43,291 nucleotides of DNA, from positions 1-43,291 of the forward strand of contig NZ_JANCPR020000068.1 in NCBI RefSeq assembly GCF_028657195.3, written 5' to 3'. This document shows, piece by piece, positions 24,554-32,086 of the stretch. The notes under the pieces were generated by a model. It was given only the letters and a program-made list of their open reading frames with translations, was not told where the DNA came from and did no database searches. Source of the DNA: Streptomyces iconiensis. Its GTDB lineage: Bacteria; Actinomycetota; Actinomycetes; Streptomycetales; Streptomycetaceae. How positions within the stretch are numbered: the stretch's first letter is position 1; each line of letters starts with the position of its first letter. A program made the translations under genes and the position numbers.

Positions 24554-25921
24554 TCAGCGCTTGAGCCACCGGGTCTCGTAGCCGGACATGTCGAACGTAC
24601 GGCCGTCGATCTTCGCCTCGATACCGCGCGACAGGGTGTTGACGACGAGGACCGCGTCCTTGTCGGCCAGCACACGGACGTTGGGGCGGTCGTTCTTCGC
24701 GACGCCGACCTTGGTGAAGGAGGTGCCTGGCGGGAACTCGCGGGCGAAGCGGGCCAGTAGCCGCATCATGGGGAGTTGCCCGCCGCCGTCGCGCAGCCGC
24801 GTGCTGCGCCACAGGCAGCCGGCGCAGGCGCGGCCCTCGTTCTGGGGGTTCCAGTAGAACGCCGCCGAGGTGCCGCCCCGCGCGAGCGCGATGAGCGCCG
24901 ACGCCTGGACGGCGCCGCGGTGCGGCTCGCTCCAGCCGTCCCGTTCGTCCTTCTCGTCGCCCACCTCGACGTACCACTCGGCCCACCACAGCGGCAGCTT
25001 CGTCTCCTCGCGCATCCATCTGCTGACGGCGGTCAGCTTGTCGACGGCGCCGAACTCGTCGGGCACGAGGCGGTCGTCGACGCTGTAGCTGGAGCCGTCG
25101 ACGACGGCGAAGTCCGCGCCTCTCTTGTGCTTGTTCCAGTACGACACCGCGTCCAGCGCCCGCTGGTCGAGCGCTCCCCACGGGCCGGTGACCCCGGACG
25201 CGTTGTGGCTGGCCTTGCCGACGCTGTCCATGACGACATAGGGGCCGCCCACCAGGTTGTCCCGGTCCACGCGCTTGAGCCGGTCGTGGACCTTGTTGTA
25301 GAGGCGTGTGTAACCGGCGGCGTCCCAGCGGTCGTTGGTGTCGTCGTAGAAGCCCTTCAGCTCGTTCCAGACGACGAAGTGCCGTACGTCGGGATAGCGT
25401 TCGGCGACCTTGCCCGCCAGCTCGGCGAAGTCCTCGAAGTGCTCGGGAGACGGCGCCGTCTCCAGCTCGGACCAGTCCGTCGCGCCCGCACGCCCGCCGT
25501 CCTTCATCCAGTCCGGTGCGCAGCACAGCGTGATGACCGGGGTGACGCCGCTCTTGCGCATCAGCTCGACGCGCTTGTCGAGCGCCTCGAAGTCGTAGCG
25601 TCCTGGAGAGGGCTCGGGGTTGTCGGCGCCCCAGCCCATGATGTGCTGGTTCTGCGGGAGCCCGGTGTCCTTGAGGAGCTTCCCCGCGCGGTCACGCGCC
25701 GCTGTCGTGCCCTCGTCGGCGCTGGCCTTGGTGTGGGTGAAGCCCCATCCCAGCGCGGTGCCCGGCCTGCCGGTCGGCGGCGTGGGCTTCCCGTACACGC
25801 CCGCGCCCTTGCCGTCCCCGCCCTGGCTCCCGGGTGGGATTCCGCACATGGCCAGTGCCAGAGCCAGTGCCACGACCCCGATGCTGAACAGGCTGGCGAT
25901 ACGCCAGCGTCGCACGTTCAT
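24554..25921 (-). CDS. Secreted GH39/clan-A-like glycoside hydrolase
   Basis: A 455-residue exported protein with a (beta/alpha)8 glycosidase domain. The N-terminus MNVRRWRIASLFSIGVVALALALAMC is a signal peptide or anchor; the Cys after LAM is not a good lipobox because Met, not Ala or Gly, precedes it. The acid/base Glu is in FVVWNELKGFYDD and the nucleophile Glu in LWWAEWYVEVG, the clan GH-A pattern. An aromatic entry reads YDFEALDKRVELMRKSGVTPVITL. I chose the ATG at 25921; the frame is open to 26257 without signal character. It is convergent with the flippase fusion and probably trims or releases the polysaccharide made by that locus. An alternative is a plant-polymer glycosidase. Confidence 0.8.
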   Translation of the reverse strand: MNVRRWRIASLFSIGVVALALALAMCGIPPGSQGGDGKGAGVYGKPTPPTGRPGTALGWGFTHTKASADEGTTAARDRAGKLLKDTGLPQNQHIMGWGADNPEPSPGRYDFEALDKRVELMRKSGVTPVITLCCAPDWMKDGGRAGATDWSELETAPSPEHFEDFAELAGKVAERYPDVRHFVVWNELKGFYDDTNDRWDAAGYTRLYNKVHDRLKRVDRDNLVGGPYVVMDSVGKASHNASGVTGPWGALDQRALDAVSYWNKHKRGADFAVVDGSSYSVDDRLVPDEFGAVDKLTAVSRWMREETKLPLWWAEWYVEVGDEKDERDGWSEPHRGAVQASALIALARGGTSAAFYWNPQNEGRACAGCLWRSTRLRDGGGQLPMMRLLARFAREFPPGTSFTKVGVAKNDRPNVRVLADKDAVLVVNTLSRGIEAKIDGRTFDMSGYETRWLKR

Positions 25922-26076
25922 CGCAGCCGTCCCCCACTGTGCCGCCCCATCCGTCCACCCCGGGCCCCAGACTACGGCGCGGGATGCCCGCTTCGGGAGG
26001 TTGCCGGGGGCCGGACCGGGGCACGCCCCCTGCGGGGAGACACTCACCACGTGTAGGCAAACCCGCGTGCGTCCAA

Positions 26077-26104
26077 GGCATTCATGCCGGATCATGACCG
26101 GCAT
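26077..26104 (+). promoter_or_regulatory. Inverted repeats spanning the start codons of the AAA+ gene
   Basis: ATGCCGG (26084-26090) pairs perfectly with CCGGCAT (26098-26104) and encloses the ATG at 26094; the second ATG at 26103 overlaps the right arm. A second dyad, GGCAT-TC-ATGCC, lies at 26077-26088. No Shine-Dalgarno is visible. An mRNA hairpin here would bury the start site. Confidence 0.4.
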
Positions 26105-27254
26105 GAGTACCGACCGCCGACCCGAAGACAGGAGCGCGATCCTGGATTCCGAGACCCCGACCCCGCCCGAGCTGGTACTCCCCGCTCGGCTGGCCATCGA
26201 CGACAGCGACTCGACCACCGACATCATCGACGCGCTCTTCCTCGGCCGTTTCACCATGGGAGAGCAGCCCTACGCGCGCAGCCACACCGTGGACCGCGTG
26301 AAGAAGGGGTGCAGTCTGCTGCCGCCGGGTGCGAGCGTGCTGCGCGAGGCCAGGGACGACAACGCCGGCTCCGTACTCGCCGAGGGCGAGGGCTGGACCG
26401 TACGGGTCTCACGCTGGAGCCAGGGCGCCGAGGTCACGGTGACGGCGGTCACGGACGAGCTGGCCGAGCAGCGGCTGAAGCAGGCGATCGACGGCGCGGA
26501 GGACGAGCCGGAGCCGGAAGAGGACCAGGTGTCCATGGGCTTCTGGTACCACTCGCCGATGCGCGGCCCGCGCCGTACGTCCCGCACGATCAGCGCGGGC
26601 GCCTGGGACGAGGTCAGGGAGAACTACACGGCGCGGGTGGCCACGGCCATGGACGAGCTGATGAAGGTCACCCCCGACGAGATCTCGGGCCGGCTCCTGC
26701 TGCTCCACGGCCCGCCCGGCACGGGCAAGACCTCGGCGCTGCGTACGCTCGCACGCTCCTGGAGCGACTGGTGCCAGGTCGACTGCGTGCTCGACCCTGA
26801 GCACCTGTTCAACAACATCGGCTATCTCATGGACATCGCGATCGGCGCCGACGACTCGGACCCCGAGTCGGGCAGGTGGCGGCTGCTGCTCCTGGAGGAC
26901 TGCGACGAGCTCATCAGGGGCGAGGCCAAGTACGCGGCGGGGCAGGCACTTTCGCGGCTGCTGAACCTCACGGACGGGCTCCTCGGCCAGGGCCGTAACG
27001 TCCTGGTCGGCGTCACCACCAACGAGGACCTGGAACGGCTGCACCCCGCGGTGGTCCGCCCCGGCCGGTGCCTGGCCCGGATCGAGGTCGGCTCGCTCTC
27101 CCGCGAGGAGTCCGTCTCCTGGCTCGGCACGGACGAGGGCGTGGGCCGCGACGGCGCGACGCTCGCCGAGCTGTACGCCCTGCGCAAGGGCCGCTCCCCC
27201 AACGCCGCCAATGTCCCCTCCCAGCAGAAGGACGGCGCGGGACTCTACTTGTGA
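26094..27254 (+). CDS. AAA+ ATPase with N-terminal DUF5925 domain
   Basis: A 386-residue protein. Residues 1-180 form the DUF5925-type region (DDSDSTTDIIDALFLGRFTMGEQPYARS, and the conserved MGFWYHSPMRGPRRTSR). Residues 180-360 are a AAA+ domain: Walker A GPPGTGKTSALR, Walker B LLLLEDCDEL, sensor 1 VGVTTNEDLERL and arginine finger VVRPGRC. It is highly conserved in streptomycetes but has no established function that I know of. It is probably an oligomeric remodelling ATPase. The start is ambiguous: ATG at 26094 (MTGMSTDRR) or at 26103; neither has a ribosome-binding site, and both sit in an inverted repeat. It is divergent from the glycosidase gene. Confidence 0.88.
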   Translation: MTGMSTDRRPEDRSAILDSETPTPPELVLPARLAIDDSDSTTDIIDALFLGRFTMGEQPYARSHTVDRVKKGCSLLPPGASVLREARDDNAGSVLAEGEGWTVRVSRWSQGAEVTVTAVTDELAEQRLKQAIDGAEDEPEPEEDQVSMGFWYHSPMRGPRRTSRTISAGAWDEVRENYTARVATAMDELMKVTPDEISGRLLLLHGPPGTGKTSALRTLARSWSDWCQVDCVLDPEHLFNNIGYLMDIAIGADDSDPESGRWRLLLLEDCDELIRGEAKYAAGQALSRLLNLTDGLLGQGRNVLVGVTTNEDLERLHPAVVRPGRCLARIEVGSLSREESVSWLGTDEGVGRDGATLAELYALRKGRSPNAANVPSQQKDGAGLYL

Positions 27255-27404
27255 GAGTGCCGCGCCGCGGAAGTGGTGCCGTGCCGCTGAGGGGGTGCGG
27301 CGCTGCTGCTGAGGGGGGCCCTTCCGGTGCTTCGCAGGCCGTCCGTGCGTGGTGGCTTGGCGCGCCCACACGGCGGAGCCGCACATGACACAGGCCCGCG
27401 CCGC

Positions 27405-27450
27405 TGGCGGTGCGCGGGGAACCGCGCGCCCACCCGGGCCGATCGGGTGG
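27405..27450. repeat. Extragenic GNRA-loop hairpin of the Streptomyces intergenic-repeat type
   Basis: GCGCGG-GGAA-CCGCGC (27412-27427) is a perfect 6-bp stem with a GGAA tetraloop, flanked by CTGGCGGT and CCCACC. Streptomyces genomes contain many intergenic copies of a related GCGCGGGGAACTGCGCG hairpin, as I recall. It lies between the AAA+ gene and the secreted-protein gene and may terminate the former. No gene was seen in 27255-27541. Confidence 0.5.
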
Positions 27451-27502
27451 CAACCATCGGCGGGGGCCGCGTGTCTGACTCGGTGACCGCTTGTTCGATG
27501 GG

Positions 27503-27520
27503 GGATTCGACAGCGAATCC
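27503..27520 (+). promoter_or_regulatory. Perfect 7-bp inverted repeat before a secreted-protein gene
   Basis: GGATTCG-ACAG-CGAATCC ends 21 bp before the ATG at 27542, just ahead of the ribosome-binding site. It could be an operator or an mRNA hairpin limiting ribosome access. Confidence 0.4.
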
Positions 27521-27541
27521 GACGGGGAAGAGGTACCGCTC

Positions 27542-28156
27542 ATGCGCACCACCACCGTTCGCAGGGCCGCCGCCGCGGCCACGGCCTCCGCAGCCGCTCT
27601 CTCGCTCGCACTGCTGACAGCGGGTCCGGCCACGGCGGCCCCGGCACCCGGGTTCCTGAAGCCGGCGGACCTGCCGCCGCACTCGTCGTCGGCGTGGTTC
27701 GCCGGGAAGGTCACCAAAGGGCTGCCCGACCCCGAGACGTTCTGCTTCGAGGGCGCGGTCCCCGACCGTGCCGGCACCTACCACCGCGACTACCGCACCG
27801 ACTACGACACCGGTGCCTCGCAGGTCACCGTCACGCTCGCCTCGGCCAAGGCGGCGGACCGGCTCGCCGCGCGCCTTGAGGCCCGCGCCGCGAACTGCGC
27901 CGCTGACTGGCTGCGCGACAACCCGGGCAGCACCGCTTCCTGGGACGACTACGGAACGGTCTCCGCCGGCGACCGCGCCCATGTCTACGGAGTGCACACC
28001 GCGCCGCCCGAGTCCGAACACGGCGTCAACCTGCTCGGGGTGGCCCGCGAGGGCGCCACCGTCACGCTCGTGCGGTGGGCAGAGATGGGCACGCTGCCCC
28101 AGGCCCCCGTCACGGCGTTCCGCACCACGGTCAGCACGGCGGTCGACCGCCTGTAG
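27542..28156 (+). CDS. Secreted protein, possible PknH-like extracellular sensor fold
   Basis: A 204-residue exported protein. The N-terminus MRTTTVRRAAAAATASAAAL with LALLTAGPATAAPAP is a clear Sec signal peptide with an ATA-AP cleavage site near residue 33. The mature region has two Cys (ETFCFEG and AANCAADW), probably a disulfide. The layout of strands and the ASAKAADRLAARLEARAANCAADW helix recall PknH_C-type sensor domains of actinobacterial lipoproteins. This is tentative. The ATG at 27542 follows AGAGG; the frame is open to 27491 but the signal peptide fixes the start. No lipobox is present. Function unknown. Confidence 0.75.
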   Translation: MRTTTVRRAAAAATASAAALSLALLTAGPATAAPAPGFLKPADLPPHSSSAWFAGKVTKGLPDPETFCFEGAVPDRAGTYHRDYRTDYDTGASQVTVTLASAKAADRLAARLEARAANCAADWLRDNPGSTASWDDYGTVSAGDRAHVYGVHTAPPESEHGVNLLGVAREGATVTLVRWAEMGTLPQAPVTAFRTTVSTAVDRL

Positions 28157-28213
28157 CTCCCCTCTTCCCCGCCGCTCCACCCCGCCGCAGCGCTTCTCCT
28201 CCCGCCACGACGG

Positions 28214-28267
28214 ACACCCTCAGCTGACCGGACACTCTCAGCTGACCGGCCACCCCCAGCTGACCGG
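28214..28267. repeat. Three 18-bp tandem repeats in an intergenic region
   Basis: Units ACACCCTCAGCTGACCGG, ACACTCTCAGCTGACCGG and CCACCCCCAGCTGACCGG lie head to tail between two convergent genes. The invariant part is CAGCTGACCGG. Each unit contains the palindrome CAGCTG. Non-coding; function unknown. Confidence 0.9.
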
Positions 28268-28290
28268 ACGCGTGTGCGTCCAGCGGCGGC

Positions 28291-28674
28291 TCAGGCCTCG
28301 TACGCGGCGCGGAGCGCGTCCGCCGTGGCGGCGAGGGCGGTGTCCTGGTCGACGCCGAGCCGGTGGGCCCGGCGGGCGAAGGTGAGGGCCGCCTCGGCCA
28401 GCTCACGCGCCGAGGCGGGCCCCGTGGCGGCGATGAAGGTGCCGTGCCGGCCGTGGGTCTCGATGACGCCGTCGGACTCCAGCGCGCGGTACGCCTTGGC
28501 GACCGTGTTCGCCGCGAGCCCCATCTCCTCGGCGAGGCCGCGTACGGTCGGCAGCTTGTAGCCCGTGGGGAGTTCACCGGCCCGTGCGAGGGCCGCGATA
28601 CGCGCGCGGATCTGTTCGTACGGCGCCTCTGCGGCCGACGCGTCGATGGCCAGGGTGAGGGGGTTGTGCGGCAC
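28291..28674 (-). CDS. Short GntR-family regulator (YtrA subfamily)
   Basis: A 127-residue regulator made of a winged helix and a short C-terminal dimerisation helix pair, the YtrA layout. The DNA-binding part reads EQIRARIAALARAGELPTGYKLPTVRGLAEEMGLAANTVAKAYRALESDGVIETHGRHGTFIA. The start is a GTG at 28674 with GGAGG four bases upstream. YtrA regulators usually control adjacent ABC transporter genes. None is present here: neighbours are a secreted protein (convergent) and a GNAT (divergent), so the target is unclear. Autoregulation is common in the group. Confidence 0.9.
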   Translation of the reverse strand: MPHNPLTLAIDASAAEAPYEQIRARIAALARAGELPTGYKLPTVRGLAEEMGLAANTVAKAYRALESDGVIETHGRHGTFIAATGPASARELAEAALTFARRAHRLGVDQDTALAATADALRAAYEA

Positions 28675-28830
28675 GGGACCTCCGGAACGGAACGGACGGG
28701 CTTCGGCCCGATTCTCCCCCGGCCTGGGCCCCGGAGCGTCTCCGCCCGGGAAACCGGTCGACGGCTGGGCGCCCCGGGAGGTGAGGACGGGAAGGCCCGA
28801 AAAAGGGAGGCGGGGCAGGCCGACTGCCCG

Positions 28831-28836
28831 TAGCGT
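28831..28836 (+). promoter_or_regulatory. -10 box of a leaderless GNAT transcript
   Basis: TAGCGT lies eight bases before the ATG at 28845, and no ribosome-binding site precedes that ATG. This is the usual arrangement of Streptomyces leaderless genes. No good -35 was recognised. Confidence 0.4.
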
Positions 28837-28844
28837 CCCGGTGC

Positions 28845-29768
28845 ATGACTTCTCCCGTGCGGGCCTTCCGCTCCGAAGATGCCGAGGCCGTCGCCGCTGT
28901 ACGCCGTACGACAGTGCCGTATCTGGTGTGCACGGCCGAGGCGCTGCGCTGGCAGGTGGCGTCGGCTCCCGTCAGTCAGCGGCTGCGCTGGCTGGTCGCC
29001 GAGGCGGCCGACGGCACGCTCACGGGGTGCGCCGACGTGGGCCTGGTGGCGGGAAGCGGAAAGCCGGGGCAGGGGTTCCTGCACACGGCCGTCCCCCCGA
29101 AGGAGACGGGGGCCGGCACGGGGAGCGCGCTGGTGGCCGCGGGCGAGGCGTATCTCGCGGGCGTGGGCGCGACGCACGCGCACACATGGGTGGCTGACGA
29201 CGCCGGTGCGACGCGTTTCGCCGAGGCACGGGGTTACGTACGCTCGCGCCTCGCCCACTTCCTCGGACTCGACCTCAGGGCCGCGCGGCTGCCCGCGCTG
29301 CCCGATCGGCTGCCGGCCGGTCTTGAGCTGCGTACGGCGGCCGACTTCGGCGAGGACCTGCGCCCGCTGTACGAGGCGGACATGGAGTGCGCTGCCGACG
29401 AGCCGGCCGACGTTCCGGCCGACCCGGTGCCGTACGAGGAGTGGCTGCGCCTGAACTGGTCGCGCCCCGACTGGGACGCGCGGCTGAGCAGCGTCCTGCT
29501 GGCCGGCGGAGAGGTGGCCGCGTACAGCGTCGCGCAGACGGACGGCGTCGACCGCTACTGGTCGGGGATGACGGGAACGCGGCGTGCCTTCAGAGGGCGC
29601 GGGCTGGCCCGCCTGGTGAAACTGGCTTCGCTTCTGCGGGCCCGCGCGGCGGGGTACAAGCACGCCTTCACGGGCAACGACGCGACGAACGCCCCGATGC
29701 TGGCGGTCAATCAGCGCCTCGGCTACACGGAGGCGGGCTCCGAGTGGCGCTACGTCAAGGCACTGTGA
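28845..29768 (+). CDS. Double-GNAT acetyltransferase (MshD-like architecture)
   Basis: A 307-residue protein with two tandem GNAT domains. Domain 1 is at about 5-140, with a degenerate acetyl-CoA loop KETGAGTGSALVAAG. Domain 2 is at about 165-307, with the intact motif A region GTRRAFRGRGLARLVKL and the C-terminal TGNDATNAPMLAVNQRLGYTEAGSEWRYVK. This arrangement, a decayed N-terminal and an active C-terminal domain, is like mycothiol synthase, but sequence resemblance to MshD is limited. It probably acetylates a small molecule. The start ATG at 28845 appears leaderless. Direct repeats follow the stop at 29804-29855. Confidence 0.85.
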   Translation: MTSPVRAFRSEDAEAVAAVRRTTVPYLVCTAEALRWQVASAPVSQRLRWLVAEAADGTLTGCADVGLVAGSGKPGQGFLHTAVPPKETGAGTGSALVAAGEAYLAGVGATHAHTWVADDAGATRFAEARGYVRSRLAHFLGLDLRAARLPALPDRLPAGLELRTAADFGEDLRPLYEADMECAADEPADVPADPVPYEEWLRLNWSRPDWDARLSSVLLAGGEVAAYSVAQTDGVDRYWSGMTGTRRAFRGRGLARLVKLASLLRARAAGYKHAFTGNDATNAPMLAVNQRLGYTEAGSEWRYVKAL

Positions 29769-29803
29769 CCCACCCGCGTCCCCCGCACCTGCCACCCGAG
29801 CGC

Positions 29804-29855
29804 CCGGCTCACACAAGAGCCCGGCTCACACAAGCGAGCTTTCGGCTCACACGAA
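29804..29855. repeat. Three direct repeats of CGGCTCACAC
   Basis: CCGGCTCACACAAG occurs at 29804-29817 and 29821-29834, and a variant TCGGCTCACACGAA at about 29842-29855. They lie in the 149-bp gap between the convergent GNAT and protease genes. Non-coding. Confidence 0.8.
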
Positions 29856-29917
29856 CGATCAGCCACATGAGCGCCCAGCCGCACGAAGCGCCGCCGCGAG
29901 GAGTCGGGGCGCGCGCC

Positions 29918-31114
29918 TCACAGCGCCGATTTGTCCCCCGTGTCAACGGGTTGCGTTGCCTGGGCCGCCTTGCGGGCGTGGGCGCGCACCTCGTCGGCCG
30001 TGAGCGCGTAGCCCGTGCCGGCGTCGCTGGTGGAGCGGGCGAAGATGAGCCCGTAGACGCGTCCTTCGGGCGTCAGCAGCGGCCCGCCGGAGTTGCCGGG
30101 GCGTACCTGTGACCGTATGGCGTAGATGTCACGCGTGGTGAGGGAGCTGCCGTAGATGTCCTGGCCGCGTGCCGTGGTCCGTTCCGCGACGGCTGCGGCG
30201 CGCAGGTCGAGACCGCCGTTCTCCGGATATCCCGCGACGACGCCGGAGTCCCCGCGCGCCGCGTCGCCCGCGAAGGAGAGCGCGGGGGCAGGCAGTCCCG
30301 GCACGTTGAGGACGGCGACGTCCTTGTCCGGGTCGAAGAGGACGACCTTCGCCTCGTACGGGCGTCCCGTGCCGCCGATACGCACGGTCGGGTCGTCCAC
30401 GCCGGCGACGACGTGCGCGTTGGTCATGACGTGGCCGCGCGAGTAGACGAACCCGCTGCCCTCCTGGCCCTGCTGGCCGCCACCGACATTGGCGATGCCC
30501 TCGATCTTGACGGTGCTGCGCTGTGCCGCCTTGGTCGCCGTTGCGGTGACGGCGTCGCCCGAGGGCTCGGGTACGGAGCCGCCGGGCTCGTGTTCGAACG
30601 GGTTGAAGACCTGCGGGAACCCGGCCGTGGTGAGCGCGCCGGTGGCGCGGTTGAACCAGGTGGAAGCCCGCTCGGGCATCCGGTCATGGACGGTGTCGAG
30701 CACGGCTGAGCCGCGTATGGCCTGGTTGAGCGCGGGCGAGGGCGAGGCGGCGAGCGCGCTGCCCACCATCCAGCCGACGACGAGCACGGCGACGACGTTC
30801 ACCAGGGCTCCGCCGACTCCGTCCACCCAGCGCACGGGCGTCCAACTGAGCGCGCGGCGCAGCCGCCAGGCGAGCTGGGAGGCGAGGGCGTGCCCGATGA
30901 GCGCGGGCACCAGCACGGTCACCAGCGCGAGGACGGTCGCTGACGTGGTGCCCTTGTCGACGAGGTCGAGCACGAAGGGCAGCAGCCAGACACCGACGAC
31001 GGCGCCGCCGATGAACCCGGCGAGGGAGACGAGCCCCGCGACCAGTCCGCGCCGGAATCCGGATCCGGCGTAGGCGAGTGCCGCGAGGATCAGGAGCAGA
31101 TCCAGCAGGTTCAC
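29918..31114 (-). CDS. MarP-like membrane serine protease (CvpA domain + trypsin-like)
   Basis: A 398-residue protein, close to the 397 residues of mycobacterial MarP. Residues 1-165 have four hydrophobic spans of the CvpA type (NLLDLLLILAALAYAGSGFRRG at the start). Residues 205-390 are a chymotrypsin-fold protease: His in VMTNAHVVAG, Asp in DPDKDVAVLNV, Ser in RPGNSGGPLL. The protease faces the outside of the membrane. In mycobacteria MarP supports acid and oxidative stress resistance through cleavage of a peptidoglycan hydrolase. I chose the GTG at 31114 (MNLLDLLL), after a GGGGG site; the frame is open to 31303 without membrane character. It is divergent from doxX. Confidence 0.93.
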   Translation of the reverse strand: MNLLDLLLILAALAYAGSGFRRGLVAGLVSLAGFIGGAVVGVWLLPFVLDLVDKGTTSATVLALVTVLVPALIGHALASQLAWRLRRALSWTPVRWVDGVGGALVNVVAVLVVGWMVGSALAASPSPALNQAIRGSAVLDTVHDRMPERASTWFNRATGALTTAGFPQVFNPFEHEPGGSVPEPSGDAVTATATKAAQRSTVKIEGIANVGGGQQGQEGSGFVYSRGHVMTNAHVVAGVDDPTVRIGGTGRPYEAKVVLFDPDKDVAVLNVPGLPAPALSFAGDAARGDSGVVAGYPENGGLDLRAAAVAERTTARGQDIYGSSLTTRDIYAIRSQVRPGNSGGPLLTPEGRVYGLIFARSTSDAGTGYALTADEVRAHARKAAQATQPVDTGDKSAL

Positions 31115-31224
31115 GGCGTGTGCCCCCTTCCCTCCCGTGCTGTACGTGCCTGGTGTCCCGCGCGTGCCGTCCGTTCCGCCGGGCCGCGCCAGGGGCCGGC
31201 CGGCGCCGGACAGAGGGCGCTTGA

Positions 31225-31313
31225 GGGAGAAAACGCACAGTGACCTTCTCCCGGTTCCTTCTGTGACAGACCGCACGCGGACCGTTGTGCAGGTCCAGAC
31301 CAATCGCTACGGT
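31225..31313 (+). promoter_or_regulatory. Divergent marP/doxX region: inverted repeat and doxX promoter
   Basis: GGGAGAA (31225-31231) and TTCTCCC (31246-31252) form a perfect 7-bp dyad with a 14-bp spacer. TTGTGC (31285-31290) and TACGGT (31308-31313), 17 bp apart, form a plausible plus-strand promoter with a leader of about 110 nt to doxX. The dyad is placed to act on either gene. Confidence 0.45.
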
Positions 31314-31428
31314 CGGAGATGGCTGGAGCGTGCACTCCGTCCATTCACCCCCCCAAGGCGGATCGCCGCCTCGCAGATCCCTCGCCGTACGCGTACGCGG
31401 TCCGCACCGACGTAGGGAGTTCGACGCC

Positions 31429-32004
31429 ATGCACACCCCCCACCTCACGCTGGACAGTTCCTCCCCCGTTCCCACGGCTTCATCCCTCTCCCCCGACGGC
31501 TCCGGACCCCGCGCATCGCAGCGGGGCCATGACGCCGGACTGCTCACGCTCCGGCTGGTGCTCGGTCTCGCCATGGCAGCGCACGGCTCCCAGAAGCTGT
31601 TCGGCTGGTTCGGCGGCAACGGCCTCGACGGAACGGCGCGGTTCTTCACCTCGGTCGGATACCCCTCGGGCCGCACCATGGCCCTCGTCGCCGGGCTGAC
31701 CGAGACGCTGGGCGGGCTCGGCCTCGCGATCGGCCTGCTCACCCCGCTCTCGGGCGCGGCCGTGCTCGGCACGATGATCAACGCGTTCGCCGTCACCTGG
31801 GACGACGGCTTCTTCGCACCCGAGGGCATCGAGTACTCGGTGGTACTCGCCGCCGGCGCCGCCTGCCTCACCCTCACGGGCCCCGGCCGCTACGCGGTGG
31901 ACCGGCTTCTGCCGGGCCTGCGCACACACCGTTTCGCCCACGGCGCCGCCGCCCTGCTCCTGGCCTGCGTCACGGCAGCCGCCGTGCTCCTGATGCGCGA
32001 CTGA
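31429..32004 (+). CDS. DoxX-family membrane protein
   Basis: A 191-residue DoxX protein with a polar N-terminal extension (1-38) and four membrane spans: LLTLRLVLGLAMAAHGSQKLFG, MALVAGLTETLGGLGLAIGLL, VLGTMINAFAVTW and a C-terminal LLLACVTAAAVLLM. The motif AHGSQKLFGWFGG is diagnostic. DoxX proteins take part in redox or thiol-stress membrane complexes (with SodA and SseA in mycobacteria) and in quinone-linked oxidation in archaea. The role here is not defined. The ATG at 31429 follows AGGGAG. It is convergent with the GlxA-type regulator. Confidence 0.9.
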   Translation: MHTPHLTLDSSSPVPTASSLSPDGSGPRASQRGHDAGLLTLRLVLGLAMAAHGSQKLFGWFGGNGLDGTARFFTSVGYPSGRTMALVAGLTETLGGLGLAIGLLTPLSGAAVLGTMINAFAVTWDDGFFAPEGIEYSVVLAAGAACLTLTGPGRYAVDRLLPGLRTHRFAHGAAALLLACVTAAAVLLMRD

Positions 32005-32086
32005 CGGCCCGCCGCCGCCCGGGCGTGCACACTGCGGGCTGTCACGCGGCGGCCGGACACGCTACGGGCGGCCACACAGCGGCGCG

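Noticed and set aside
25819..25921. Lipoprotein signal in the GH39-like protein
   Set aside because: The residue before the Cys is Met (LAMC), which does not fit a lipobox; called a signal peptide or anchor instead.
28214..28267. Short tandem repeats as a CRISPR array
   Set aside because: The 18-bp units have no unique spacers of normal length and there are no cas genes; it is a simple tandem repeat.
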